Origin: Hoplostethus atlanticus
Lineage: Eukaryota > Chordata > Actinopteri > Trachichthyiformes > Trachichthyidae
Direction: 5' to 3'
Assembly (NCBI GenBank): GCA_034670405.1
Contig: JAXDDX010000011.1
Span: 7,749,001 to 7,813,000, forward strand
DNA length: 64,000 nt
Shown: one piece after another, positions 44,126 to 54,893 of the stretch
How positions within the stretch are numbered: position 1 is the first letter of the stretch
How the letters are laid out: every line of letters starts with the position of its first letter
The notes under the pieces: model-generated
Seen by the model: the letters and a program-made list of their open reading frames with translations, nothing else
Told to the model about the DNA's origin: nothing
The model's database searches: none
Translations under genes and position numbers: made by a program

Positions 44126-45969
44126 TGTAGTGTATGCAGGAGACATCATCTTCCTCACTCTTCCTCTCCGGACCAGACAGACTACACGGCGCCACCCCAA
44201 AGACTAACACATTCCTCTCCTAGGGCCTTTTGGTCAGGTCGGGACCCCTGCCGGGCTCCTAGGGACCCCAGGAACCCCCCTCTCTCGGCAAAAGGTGGAT
44301 TTTCCCCATAAAACTGTCAAAAGTAACACTTTACAGGTTTTACTAGCCGCTCGGGTGCCATTTGGAGATGGGACCACTGATAAGGGCCGGGGAAATGGAC
44401 TTACTTTGCATTCCAAAGGGGGGAGACAGACTAAGAGAACAAAGAGTTCTGCAATACACTGTATATATATGATTTCTGCATGTTTTCTATTAAATGTGAA
44501 TAACACATCCTGTGGCGGATGATGTACCCTACTCCCCAATGTATTATCTTGCTTATTCAAGGCACACAGCGTGTGTTATTAAGATTTTTGGTTTACTCGC
44601 CAGCGTTTTGTGGTAAGACAGTGATGTTTGGTATCATACAGACACATTTGTTGTAAGGTGATTAAATATGTCACTTGCATCCCCAAAGGATCAAGAAAAA
44701 CAATGTTTTCCAAACCTGAGCTGGAAATGCAGTTTTAGGAAAATGGGAATCACCGAGCATCCGGTTGTAAATCTGATGCATGCAAATGAGGGAAACACCT
44801 ACTCTCCTGACTTGCCATAAAGCCCTCCGAGCCCTTTGGCTCGCTCTCTTACACGCTAGAACGAACTCTCTCACGAAATATCACGAACTAAGAACTACGA
44901 AACTAAGTTTGAACCTGGCTTCAAGCTCTTCTACAAGCAACTACCAGATCAGCTCTACGGTGAATATCGACGAGGCGCCCGAATCGAATTCACTCAACCT
45001 GATCCAGAAGACTACGCAACCAAATCAGAAGCCAGCCGCTCCGCTACTCTGCTACCTGAACGACGTGTGCCAAACACATCGACCCTTCCCTCTATCTTCA
45101 CTGAGGTGAACCGTTGGCACGACCACCCTGACGAACCAAGGCCCCGGACCGCACTCCACAACGGCCCTCCTGACATCGACTGGCCCAGCCCAACACGTGC
45201 GTGTGTTTACCTGGCTACTGCGACTGCGCAACGGTTGCCCCGGAGACGAGGACGCCGCCGCTGACGCCCCACAAATCAGACGGTTACCCCGGAGACGAGG
45301 ACGCCGCTGACACCCTACCAACCAGACGGTAACCAGCTTTCTTGTTGATGCACGGGTGATGCAAAGGCAGTGTTGAACTGTGAAAGTGAGGTTAGAATAC
45401 CCTCTCTCTCTCTCTCCGCTGTCCCTTTCCTTTGGTCCCAAGTCTCTCGGAAACGGTCAGCTGTCCTCCAAGTCATTTTTCGCTGTTGCTACGGTATCAC
45501 CATTAGACGCATTACAGCTCAGGTCGTCTTGTCTGTGCCAACTTCCTTGCCATCTTTGATCCCAATATCATTTGCCACTCGTATTTGATATATCCTCTGC
45601 CACTGTTTATCTTGCTTTCTTGTTTGCCAGTTTTATTGCCATTGTCTGTTTTAGTTTACTATACATGTGTTCATTTTATTAGTGTTTGTTTTACTTAGTT
45701 AATAAAATCTTTGCATTTATAAAGAACTGGCTTTTGTGTGTCATTGATATATCCTGGACATGAAGGTAGAAAATCACTGAAATCTAGAGCTAACTTCTTC
45801 TGATTATTAGACTGATATCATTATAAAGAGACTATTCCAGTGTAAACTGGTGGTGCCCCGTAAGTGTTAATTAATAAGATATTAATTACTAAGAATAATT
45901 TCAATAATTGTCAATTTCAAGAATTGACCAAATAGTCTCATCGTTCATAACGAAGCTCAACACACTACA
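44126..45969 (+). mobile_element. Solo LTR of a retrovirus-like element, in L1 ORF2
   Basis: The insertion begins TGTAGTGT and ends ACACTACA, the TG...CA inverted termini of an LTR. It is flanked by CTTT plus one differing base, a 4-5 bp target duplication. Removing it restores L1 ORF2 reading MNIS-LLGRINLVKM. It is about 1.84 kb, with an AATAAA-type signal near 45702 and an internal ~55-bp tandem duplication at about 45230-45330. No internal coding region remains, as expected after recombination between two LTRs. Family (ERV or other) is uncertain from the LTR alone. It is a fossil, younger than the L1 it interrupts. Confidence 0.72.
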
Positions 45970-47762
45970 CTTTGTTGGGCAGAATTAACCTGGTGAAAAT
46001 GATTATAGCACCTAAGATACATTATATTACATACATGCTACCTCTATTATTTCCACATAAATTGCTAAAACAGTACAACACAGTAATTGAAGATTTTATC
46101 TGGGCGGGTAATAAGCCTTTGATTAATCGTATTAAACTATACGCAGCTAAAGAAAAGGGGGGTTTATCACTCTCCAGGATCGACTGGTACCATTATGCCT
46201 TCTCACTCTCCCAACTCTCTAAAATGAACAACCTACCAGACCAGGCCCCCGCTTGGGTAAGGATTGAAGAAGAACTAACATATCCTTCCTCCTTAGAGGC
46301 CTTTCTGACTCAAACTGGAAGAGCGATACCATTTAGGAACCCAGTGTTGTCTTTTGCCATGGAATCGTGGAGAATGACGCATCATCTCACAAAATCGAAC
46401 CCATGTCTCACACCTAAAGCTTCCATATGGTTCAATAAGAAACTTCTGATAGGCAAGAAGACCTTCATGTGGGAAAAATGGATCAGATCAGGAATACATC
46501 TCCTTGGAGATTTGGTTGGGGACAATGGAATGAGATCCTTTGAGGAGATAAAGAATGAATATAATCTAGATAAATCAGACTTTTGGAGATTCTTACAAAT
46601 TAGGCACTGTATATCGGCCAATGTAAAAACTAAACTAAATCATCAAACTAGGATTCAGGAGTTATTCCATACCACATGGCATAAAAAAGGGGCTGCCTCA
46701 ATATTTTATGAACATATTAGAGATGCACATACGCCGCGATTAGAAGGTCTAAAAATGTGTTGGGAAAAGGATGTAGGGGAGAGGATTTCGGTAGTTAGCT
46801 GGAATAAACTTGTTGCATCTTGGCATAACTTCTCACGTGAAATGCAATCACAACTTATTCACTATAAGATCATCAATAGAAGCTATTGGACCCCATGTAA
46901 GCTGGCTAAATTGAAACTAAGGGACAACGATATCTGCTGGAGATGTGGTAAAGAGACTGGAACCTTAGTGCACTTGTTATATTATTGTGAGAAAACAGAA
47001 TGCATGTGGGATGAGATTATTGTTTTTTTGAATAAAATGTTGAGGATACCGCTGATTAAAACCCCAGCACTTTGTCTCTTGGGTTTGCTCCCAGAGGACA
47101 TCAGAATGACTAACCGTATGAGGTTTTGGCTACAATTGGCTATGACAACTGGTTGTAGAATTACTCTGAGACACTGGAAGTCCCCTGCTCCTTCTACATA
47201 CAAAGAATGGATGGAAATGATGTGTAAAATGGCAACATATGAACGGGTCACATATAGAGTGGCAGGTAGAGAGGACATATTTAAGGAGGTCTGGGGCTTA
47301 TTCCTCACTGAAATAGAAGGATCTAATGCTGAATTCTGAAGAAAATAGTCTGTTTTATGAGTATGGGCACATAGGCTGATTGTCTTGTTTATTTTTTGTT
47401 TTTTTTGTATTGTATATACTTACTGTATTTTTTTTAATTATTTGGGTATATATATATAAATATATATTATTTTTCTTTATTATTTCTTTCTTCATTTTCC
47501 TTTATTTATTTTACTGTTTGTATTATCTGGGTAACTGGGTAAAGCAGTTCGCCCATGTTCACCAAATCTGGTCTGTTCTACTAGATTGGGATTGTGTAGG
47601 TGTGTATGTATGTCAGTGTGTTGCTTAAATTTTTGTTCATCTATGTTTGAAAATAAAAAAAATAAAAAAGGACAGATATACTTTGGAACTAATGTCATGT
47701 TGCACATGTAATTTGTGAATGTACTTGTCTGTCTGCCAAAAATATCAATAAAAAAAAAATAA

Positions 47763-47779
47763 AAGAACAAACCGGACCG
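47763..47779 (+). repeat. 17-bp target site duplication, 3' copy
   Basis: Exact match of 38735-38751 directly after the L1 A-rich tail. Confidence 0.93.
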
Positions 47780-48283
47780 TGTTCCAGGTAAATACAAACG
47801 TTTACTATACGAAAACATGGAGTTGAAAGTGGGTAAAAATGAGGGAGGTTTCCATACAATCAGTTTATTCAGAAAGTTTTTGTTAATTTACCAGGTGTTG
47901 ATAAACGGATGGGAGGTACTTTTCATCGTTGGCCGACTACTAGACCCGGTGTTATGATGCGTTTTGGATCCCTGACGATAATTCTGTGCAAACTCTTAAA
48001 TACCTACAGTGTGTGCTGTGAAAATTAAGTTATTTGATGTTGGGGGGGACATCAGAAAAAAATGAAAGGGGGGTGCAATATTCGGCCGGGCTTGTTTTTT
48101 ACCTGCCGAGAAATGCATTCTCTCTTTTCTAAGGCCAGGTGAAGTTAACAAGCATGAAATTTATAGTGTGAACTCTTAAGTACACAAACTATGTGTGGTT
48201 TGGCTGGCTTGTAGTAAAACTTATGTTCTGTGATGTGATTGCTAATCTCGGCAGGGATGCAAAACTGCATGCATGCATAACAC
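47780..48283. other. No gene seen
   Basis: Continuation of the pre-L1 genomic sequence. No exon or element recognised. Confidence 0.45.
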
Positions 48284-48624
48284 CTGGGGGCCAGATGTAT
48301 AAAACTCTGTGTAGATTTAGGTGTAGAAATCTGTGTACGCACAAAACAGGAAACATGCATACGCTCAGATGTATAAAACCCCACGTACGTCTGTTCCCAC
48401 GTGTTTTTTCTTCATACATCTCAATCATCCTTAAATTGTGTGCACGTGCACGAGCCTTCTGACCATGCCCACAATTTACTATAAATGGCTTCCAACACAC
48501 CCTCAACTGCCTGGTTTGCATATAAAGGGCCAGCATTTAGTTTGGTTTTGAGGAGAAACGGCGGAAGCATTTAAGAAGAAATAGAAGAAAAGAAGCGCAA
48601 TTTTACGAGTGTGAACTTGAAATA

Positions 48625-48737
48625 ATGGTTGATCAAAATGACAGAAGAAAACGCGTATTATTTAGAAGCCTAAGCTCTGGCATTACCAACCAAATGAAAC
48701 AAGTTGAATGGCAGAAAGTAACCGAAACCATCTCCCT
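48625..48737 (+). pseudogene. Harbinger Myb-like accessory protein fragment
   Basis: ATG opens MVDQNDRRKRVLFRSLSSGI and then TNQMKQVEWQKVTETI. LSSGIT..MK..EWQ.V...I is the signature of the Myb/SANT-like helper protein of fish Harbinger elements. The frame breaks after about 38 residues. Confidence 0.6.
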
Positions 48738-49040
48738 TTTAAAAGCCCAATGCAACGCTCTACCACAGAGCCCGTCTGTTGTGCGCTCTGGGGGTTTGTA
48801 AATGGCATAAGTAGCCATGGCTTCAATACATACCCATTGTCACCTGAGGGTATAAAATATTATATACATATTATACAAAACAATATTATATACATATATT
48901 ACATTTGGGAAACCGGACATCGCTGCAAATTGCATTTTGATGTTGGCCTGTTCAGCTGCTGTGTAAGGGAACCTGATGTATCTATTACTCAAAGAAATTA
49001 TGCCACCCCACGCCATGGGCATGACCCGGCTCAGGGCAGC

Positions 49041-49310
49041 TCAGGATATCCCTGATCTGTCCGCAAGCTTCAGCTGAAACGTCCACGTCGCTAAAAACCC
49101 GATTGTTGTCAATACCTGTAGATGGATGGGGATAGCAGGGTTTCTCCGAGAGTGCCGTTCCAACACAGGGCCCAGTTCAACACACAATTCGAAGAGAACA
49201 GCTCTTGGAAATCCAAAGCGGCGCATTAGCCAGTCAACATCATGGACCAGAAAATCAGTACGGTCTAATAGCAATATCTTCCAGCAACGCCTAAGCAGCC
49301 ATTGTATCAT
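49041..49310 (-). pseudogene. Harbinger transposase N-terminal fragment
   Basis: The minus-strand frame carries DWLMRRFGFPRAVLFELC, LGPVLERHSRRNPAIPIHLQ and VLTTIGFLATWTFQLKLADR, then SGIS. It fits the Harbinger pattern (F.RRFR.P..V...L...L.P.L.R.T.RS.A.....QVL..L.F.ATGTFQ..IGD..GIS). The catalytic DDE part is missing. Confidence 0.75.
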
Positions 49311-49828
49311 TTGGCACAGCCATTACGTACGGCTACAGCCTTTATATAGTGTAGGGTTATTCTTACTCCCCAATAATAGGCTACAGAATAATAATCTTTA
49401 TTTATATAAAGATAATGTATTTATTTGTTTATTTATATAAAGATCATTATCATTATAATTATTATAATGCATAGTGACAAACATATTTACTCAAGATAGA
49501 ACGAAATGAAGGCTTGTCAAAAAAGGTGGTTAACCACTCACGCATCACTATGTAATCATAGTGAAGTTTTTTTTAAACTATAGATTACATCCTAACACAA
49601 TGTAGTGAAAGAAATAAGCTCTAAATAAAATGTCACCCAAATTCACACTTTTATTATCCTTTTTTGCCAACTCGCAACAAAAAATGCGTATGGTACGCAT
49701 GGTGTGAAGGATGCGTACCGGTACGCACATTCTCGCCGCCCGTGGATTTTTATACATTCGGAACCTGCGTGGAAAGTGACGTAAGTACACTTTTCGTGCG
49801 TACACATGGTTTATACATATGGCCCCTG

Positions 49829-50129
49829 TACGTTTCTCACTGCGGTCAAGCTAGCCGTCACTCGCAACTCCGTGGTCAAATCAGCCGCCCGTGAGCCGAA
49901 CCATTGTGTTGTCTACTAGGTGTAATTAAGGTAAAGAAGCCGTGTCGGCACAAAGACGGTGAAGCGACAGTCTAGGTGAAAAATAGAGCCAGAGTCAATC
50001 TAAAACTATTTATTATTGTACTTAATATAATAAAAGGTATTCACAGAAGGTGTGTTTGTCTGAAAAGCACGAAAATGTGACCAAGAACGTGCCTGGAAAA
50101 AATGAAAACACTTAAATCTCTGAATTACA
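49829..50129. other. No gene seen
   Basis: Transition from the Harbinger relic to the satellite array. Nothing recognised. Confidence 0.4.
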
Positions 50130-51400
50130 ATCCCCATCTTTAATAAAATCATAATTTGCCATAAGTTCTTTACAGTTCCAATGTATTCCTACTAAGGACA
50201 TCCACATCTATACTCACATGAAATATGAAACATCTTTATGTATCATTTGAGATAAATATCAACTTAAAGTCACCCATGGGCTCATTGTGGTGCATTCTCT
50301 CGGTAATAATTCCAATATGTAACCTTTAATAAAATCATAATTTGCAATAAGTTCTTTACAGTTCCACTGTATTCCTACTCAGGACATCCATATCTATACT
50401 CACATGAAATATGAAACATCTTTACTGTATCATTTGAGAGAAATATCAACTTAAAGTCACCTATATGTTCATTGCGGTGCATTCTCTCGGTAATATTTCC
50501 AATATGTAACCTTTAATAAAATCATAATTTGCCATAAGTTCTTTACAGTTCCACTGTATTCCTACTAAGGACATCCACATCTATACTCACATGAAATATG
50601 AAACATTTTTACTGTACCATTTGAGAGAAATATCAACTTAAAGTCACCCATAGGCTCATTGTGGTGCATTCTCTCGGTTAAATCTCCAATATTTAACCTT
50701 TTAATAAAATCATAATTTGTCATAAGTTCTTTACAGTTCCACTGTATTCCTACTAAGGACATCCACATCTATACTCACATGAAATATGAAACATTTTTAC
50801 TGTACCATTTGAGAGAAATATCGACTTAAAGTCACCTATATGTTCATTGTGGTGCATTCTCTCGGTAATATTTCCAATATGTAACCTTTAATAAAATCAT
50901 AATTTGCCATAAGTTCTTTACAGTTCCACTGTATTCCTACTCAGGACATCCATATCTATACTCACATGAAATATGAAACATTTTTACTGTACCATTTGAG
51001 AGAAATATCGACTTAAAGTCACCCATAGGCTCATTGTGGTGCATTCTCTCGGTTAAATCTCCAATATTTAACCTTTTAATAAAATCATAATTTGTAATAA
51101 GTTCTTTACAGTTCCACTGTATTCCTACTAAGGACATCCACATCTATACTCACATGAAATATGAAACATTTTTACTGTACCATTTGAGAGAAATATCGAC
51201 TTAAATTCACCCATAGGCTCATTGTGGTGCATTCTCTCAGTAATAATTCCAATCTTTAACCTTTAATAAAATCATAATTTGCAATAGGTTCTTTAAAGTT
51301 CCACTGTATCCCTACTCAGGGCATCCACATATATACCTATATGAAATATGAAATACTTTTACTGTACCATTTTAGAGAATTTCAAAGTGAAAATCCCACA
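50130..51400 (+). repeat. ~187-bp satellite, about seven tandem copies
   Basis: The anchor AATAAAATCATAATTTG recurs at about 50141, 50328, 50515, 50703, 50889, 51078 and 51264, spacing 186-189 bp. Two subtypes (CCCATAGGCTCATTGTGG and CCTATATGTTCATTG) alternate for part of the array, giving a dimer period near 374 bp. Copies at the right edge (after 51270) are more diverged. Minus-strand frames at 50565-50768 and 50937-51143 are repeat translations, not genes. Confidence 0.93.
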
Positions 51401-51872
51401 ATTTTACCTTGAAATAGCATCCTTTCTAAAACATTGCTCCATAAATTCTGACAATGACTGATATATTTGAGTTCAGGATAACCCTGACTACTAACCCAAA
51501 ATCAAGCAGTTTTACTGAATTTCAAAATGAAATGGCTTCCTTTCTGGAAGTGGAAGTGATACAAAAAGACATTGCTCCATAAGTTCTGACAGTGAATAAT
51601 ATGACACTTGAGAACTACTCTGACAATTTGACAATTTGAAAAGACAAAACTAGGGTTTTTTTACTGTGTCAATTTTGAGAAATTTCCAATGTAAAGTCTC
51701 ACATTTTGGATATTATTTTAGCTTTGTTGGTGAAGATTGAGGGAATTCTTAATCTAAGTAATACATTAACATTTTGTAGTAATAATTCTACATGCACACA
51801 CTCAATTCAGCATTTTCCTGAGTCATATTGGAGAACTTTTTGTCAGTACTTCACACTAGGTTGTTATGCTTT
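51401..51872. other. Diverged satellite edge and unannotated sequence
   Basis: Words such as TTGCTCCATAAATTCTGACAATG recur as TTGCTCCATAAGTTCTGACAGTG about 130 bp apart, so a second, more decayed repeat may continue to about 51620. No gene seen. Confidence 0.4.
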
Positions 51873-52293
51873 TGTCATGCTTTTGTGTATGTTCTTCTGT
51901 TTCTGACCCTCTTTGTTGTCTTCTGTGTTATCCTCTCAAACACAGGTTTACTTCCATGACCCGTCCATGCATTAGATCCAGCCTCAGCTTCACCCACACC
52001 CCTGAATGTTTCATGTGTTCATTCCCCTGGCACACCTTTCAACCTCACCCAGTCCTGTGACTGGTCCACCTGTTTAGAATCTGTAGCTGTCCTACCCAAT
52101 CCCTGCCAGCTACACCCATATAAAACCCATCTTGTTGCCGAAGGGACTTCTTTTGCATTTCTTTTTTATTACAGAGTGACAGACTACCTTTGTATTTGTG
52201 AGTATTGTATTGTCATTTTTGTAAATATAGTAAGTACAATACCTAAGGCCTACACCGGAGGAAAACAGCAGTTTAAAAATAAAACATTACATT
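51873..52293 (+). mobile_element. Possible solo LTR-like sequence
   Basis: Begins TGTCATGCTTTTGTG, has a C-rich stretch, a TATA-type box (CATATAAAACCC at about 52118), an AATAAAAC signal (about 52277) and ends CTGTCA. The order and length fit a Gypsy-type LTR, but no target duplication was found. Confidence 0.25.
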
Positions 52294-52717
52294 CTGTCAA
52301 AAGCCTTTTTAATTTTGTGACTGCATAGTCAACTTTAGGTGGATCTTTCCTCTAGATAGCCAACATGTTTGTAACAAGGTGAAACCTAGGAAATCAAGAG
52401 CAGTCAGACTACATGCACACAGAAGAAACTCTTTAATGACTATGTCATTTCGGAAAATAAATTGTAAAAAAAAGTACTTTCTGTAATAAAGCCAAGTCTC
52501 CCTTTTTTCGTGCACTGATCAACAACATCTGTCAGCGGGATTCTGGATCAGTCACAGTATATGCATTGTAACTATTTACAATGAGAGAGAAAAAGGAAGT
52601 CAAAAAAACACATTATGAAAGGCAAAAGATATGTCTTATGCCACCACCTGCTTCACACACACAGACAAAGAAAACAGTGGAGCATACAAAAAAATACAGT
52701 GTGTACTGTATGTAAAA

Positions 52718-52831
52718 TTACTTTTTACACAGACTGCAATACCAGTCACCAGCCTTTGCATTTTGAAGCTGTGCTGTGTCCATCTGCAGGCACACAGTGT
52801 GGAACCACCGGAAACATTTGTCACACTGAAT
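52718..52831 (-). CDS. Last exon of the Ulp1-like/PHD gene: PHD-finger C-terminus
   Basis: After an acceptor (TTTTACAG|ATTCAG) the minus strand encodes 37 residues and a TAA: IQCDKCFRWFHTVCLQMD, then AKAGDWYCSLCKK. The pattern C..C....H..C....(~18)...W.C..C is the second half of a PHD zinc finger, with ligands CDKC, H..C and CSLC; the W before the last pair is also typical. The first C..C pair must come from an exon upstream that was not identified. PHD fingers usually read histone H3 tails. The exon starts in phase 0, whereas the preceding found exon ends in phase 1, so at least one more exon is expected between them. Confidence 0.62.
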   Translation of the reverse strand: MQCDKCFRWFHTVCLQMDTAQLQNAKAGDWYCSLCKK

Positions 52832-53465
52832 CTGTAAAAGTAGAGACTTATGAAAGTGGTAATTGCAAAGAACAACTTTTCGTAGGTACCGTGATGCAAA
52901 ATGAAGGATAGGAGGATCCTCCCTAAAATATTCTGGTTTAGTTTCTGTCTGTGTCTATTTGTTAACCTGCGTGAACTGAAAGCAGAGTGAGCTTAGTGCC
53001 CACACAAGAGGATGCATACCAGAGTTCAGGTAAAGCCTGAAATAATAATAATAGCAAAACATTTTAACTACAGTACCTGTGCCGTGACACTATTAGGAAA
53101 TATATAATGTGTGTTTTTTCAAATACTTAGTATGGTTATCATCATTTATCGCCTTCACACATCTTTACACTCAAAGTGTGGTGATGAATGTGGTTTTGTG
53201 TGTGTTTAAATGCATGCACATACTGTATAACAGTACATTTTAAATGCGAATTCCAATAAATACAAGGCTGTCCTAGTCAACTGTTTTTGCAATCTCCAGG
53301 GGAATGATAAGGTAATGTTTTACTGTCATCACAATAGTGGCCTTTTCTATTTCACCTACCTTTTGGTGAATGTTTTTCCTCCATTGATCACTCCCCAGAT
53401 CCACATTACATAATGCCTGAAATCTCAACATAATTACACTATCATTTCTGCATTTAGAAGAGTAA

Positions 53466-53640
53466 ACCAGGGGCGCCCCAGTGGCTGAGGGGTTAACCGA
53501 AACATCTCTGGTATGACTCCGGCTAGAGACCTTTGTTGCATGTCATTCCCCATCTCTCTCTACCCTCGTTTCCTGTTATCTCTCTATTGTCCACTTTTGA
53601 TTAAAAGGTACAAAATGCACAAAAAAACACTTAAAAAAAA
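53466..53640 (+). mobile_element. tRNA-derived SINE
   Basis: GGCGCCCCAGTGGCTGAGGG (A-box side), then GACTCCGGCTAGAGACC and TTGTTGCATGTCATTCCCC with CTCTCTCTACCC, ending in AAAATGCACAAAAAAACAC and A-rich sequence. This matches a very common fish SINE body (GGTTCGACTCCGGC...GACCTTTGCTGCATGTC). The B-box is partly deleted, so the copy is probably inactive. It lies in the intron of the protease/PHD gene. Confidence 0.8.
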
Positions 53641-53770
53641 TAAAAATACTAAAATAATACCTTACCCAGTCAGTGAGGGAAGGCCCTGGACCAGGTGGTT
53701 TTGTGGGGGAGCACATGGCACAATTGCTGTCTGTGTTAAACACTAATATACAAACGCAAATGTTAGATCT

Positions 53771-54110
53771 TAAGTACTACAATTACATTACAGTTTTTTA
53801 GCAGACGCTTTTATCCAAAGCTACTTACAATAAGTGCATTCAACATAGGTAGGCAAGATAACTACTAGTCACCAGAAATCGTAAGAGCATTTCCTTACTA
53901 AACAAGCAACTAAGAGCATAACTAGTGCTAAGGTAAAAGTGCAATAAGTGAGCTACCCACTTTTTCCTTAAACAAATGAGACAAATAAGTAAATCAAATA
54001 AACAATAGCTAAGACAAATAAGTGAATCAAATAAACAAGACCTAAGACAAATAAGTGAATCAAATAAACAAGAGCTAATAAACAAGAGCTCAGACAATAT
54101 AATCAAGAAA
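53771..54110 (-). mobile_element. Dispersed retroposon, reversed relative to 60346
   Basis: TTACATTACAGTTTTTTAGC and AGACGCTTTTATCCAAAGC are the reversed 3' end of a fish retroposon; the body (ACAATAAGTGCATTCAACAT and so on) is the reverse complement of 60346-60590. Its left part holds a ~33-bp minisatellite (ACAAATAAGTGAATC units) at 53985-54095. It ends only about 15 bp from the exon at 54124. Confidence 0.75.
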
Positions 54111-54123
54111 CGTTCTCACGCAC

Positions 54124-54241
54124 CTGAGGCTTTCAGTATTTCCAGAGCCAAGACTTTTCGTTCATGTGCCATCTGTTTTTTTGTCGTCCCAAAGGCCATT
54201 TTGGGTGTTTGTGGAAAGGCCTCCATGACTGCCTTTGCCAT
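54124..54241 (-). CDS. Ulp1-like protease exon C
   Basis: Flanked by TTGTTTAG|ATGGCA and GCCTCAG|GTGCGTGAG on the minus strand, 118 nt. It encodes MAKAVMEAFPQTPKMAFGTT and then KKQMAHERKVLALEILKAS, following the active-site exon in phase 0. In Ulp1/C48 proteases the segment after the catalytic cysteine is a helix of this kind. It ends in phase 1. Confidence 0.65.
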
Positions 54242-54394
54242 CTAAACAATAACACAATATGTGATGTACTTTGGGTAACTATCCAACTCCCCTAAATATG
54301 GGGATTGGAAATGCAGTAAAACAGACTTAAATCCTAAATGCTGAATTGATGATTATTTTGAAAAAGCAGGTATTTTAAGACATATTCCACTTAC

Positions 54395-54521
54395 CATGAT
54401 GACCAGTACCCCACAGCTACTGCCATCCTGCTGAACTGGGTGTTGCATAATGCCTCCTTTCCATTTTATGTATACCCAGTCAGTTTTGCTGTGGCAGGTC
54501 CTCCTCATTTTGAAGTACTCA
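54395..54521 (-). CDS. Ulp1-like protease exon B with active-site cysteine
   Basis: An acceptor AACACAG|TGAGTA and donor ATCATG|GTAAGT bound 127 nt. The frame continues from exon A: EYFKMRRTCHSKTDWVYIKW, then HPVQQDGSSCGVLVIM. QQDGSSCG is the active-site box of Ulp1/SENP-type (C48) cysteine proteases, with the glutamine of the oxyanion hole six residues before the catalytic cysteine. Such enzymes cleave SUMO or related ubiquitin-like modifiers; the true substrate here is unknown. Confidence 0.68.
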
Positions 54522-54893
54522 CTGTGTTAATACACATACAATACACACACAATATAAGAACAACAACATTAAGTGTCTTAGTAAGGAAATTGAGAACTTG
54601 CTGCCAGTAGAAATGTCTCCTTGTCACTCAGTCTCTGAGCAGTCCACTTACAAACTGTGGTTTAATGGTAATGCATGTGCGGATGCTTGTCAAACAGTTC
54701 ATTTTAAGGGGTAACATGCAAACACCAATATATCACATTCTGATTTTTGATGAGGGAGGACATCAATTAAAAAACAAAATGTGCTGGCAGTGTTATTATA
54801 TGGAATGTGTAGCTGATCCAGCTGTGCCCACATAAATAGATATATGAATGGAATTTATTTAGTTTGGCTGAAAAGCTGAAATTGCATAAGTAC

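Larger units (their letters stand above)
41276..47339 (+). pseudogene. L1 ORF2 (endonuclease/reverse transcriptase), interrupted
   Basis: The frame opens MGLLKLVSWNIAGCKHVIKR and carries AP-endonuclease motifs IQETHL, then after a frame change near 41650 GGDFNQV, YSRIDYFLIS and VLTDHAPV. The reverse transcriptase follows from 43305: LGKAPGNDGFTSDFYRKF, LLHKKGKDP, NYRPISLINVDEK, DQVGFVKGR and FSLDAEKAFDKVEF. A deletion at about 43825 joins LMYTT directly to LLVSSNPETAASEI, removing roughly 70-80 codons including the YADD catalytic box. The C-terminal 455 residues (45972-47339) are open, with CWRCGKETGTLVHLLYYCEK as the zinc-knuckle region. It is split by a Tc1-type element at 41944 and a solo LTR at 44126. 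Confidence 0.9.
38752..47762 (+). mobile_element. Full-length L1/Tx1-type LINE with two later insertions
   Basis: The element runs from GGAGGTCACGTGG to an A-rich tail (AATAAAAAAAAAATAAA) between identical 17-bp direct repeats. In order it has a ~230-bp 5'UTR, ORF1, a long inter-ORF region, ORF2 (endonuclease, reverse transcriptase, C-terminal Zn-knuckle region) and a 3'UTR with two A-rich stretches (about 47650 and 47750). A Tc1/mariner derivative and a solo LTR interrupt ORF2. Removing these leaves about 6.5 kb, normal for a full-length fish L1. ORF2 has frame changes and a deletion in the polymerase core, so it cannot now mobilise itself. The sequence is otherwise little decayed, suggesting fairly recent insertion. 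Confidence 0.92.
48284..49828. mobile_element. PIF/Harbinger transposon relic
   Basis: The left end CTGGGGGCCAGATGTATAAA and the inverted right end (TTTATACATATGGCCCCTG) are imperfect terminal repeats of the GGGGCCA type. Inside are remnants of both Harbinger genes: a Myb-like protein on the plus strand and the transposase on the minus strand. Further GTACGCA/TGCGTAC words lie just inside both ends. A 3-bp target duplication could not be fixed. At 1.5 kb the copy is internally deleted and inactive. Confidence 0.75.

Noticed and set aside
45052-45441. 129-residue minus-strand and 109-residue plus-strand frames
   Set aside because: They lie inside the solo LTR, overlap each other and show no domain pattern.
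50565-51143. Two similar 67-68 residue minus-strand frames (MWMSLVGIQWNCKEL)
   Set aside because: They are the same satellite unit read twice; the unit length near 187 is not a multiple of three, and no gene signal is present.
51873-52293. Solo LTR as a firm call
   Set aside because: TATA box, poly(A) signal and termini fit, but no matching target duplication was found; kept only as a low-confidence feature.
53364-53421. Possible missing PHD exon on the minus strand (LCNVDLGSDQWRKNIHQK with AAAAG|GTAGGTG donor)
   Set aside because: The required phase from exon C gives a stop codon, and it has only one cysteine, so it does not supply the missing zinc ligands.
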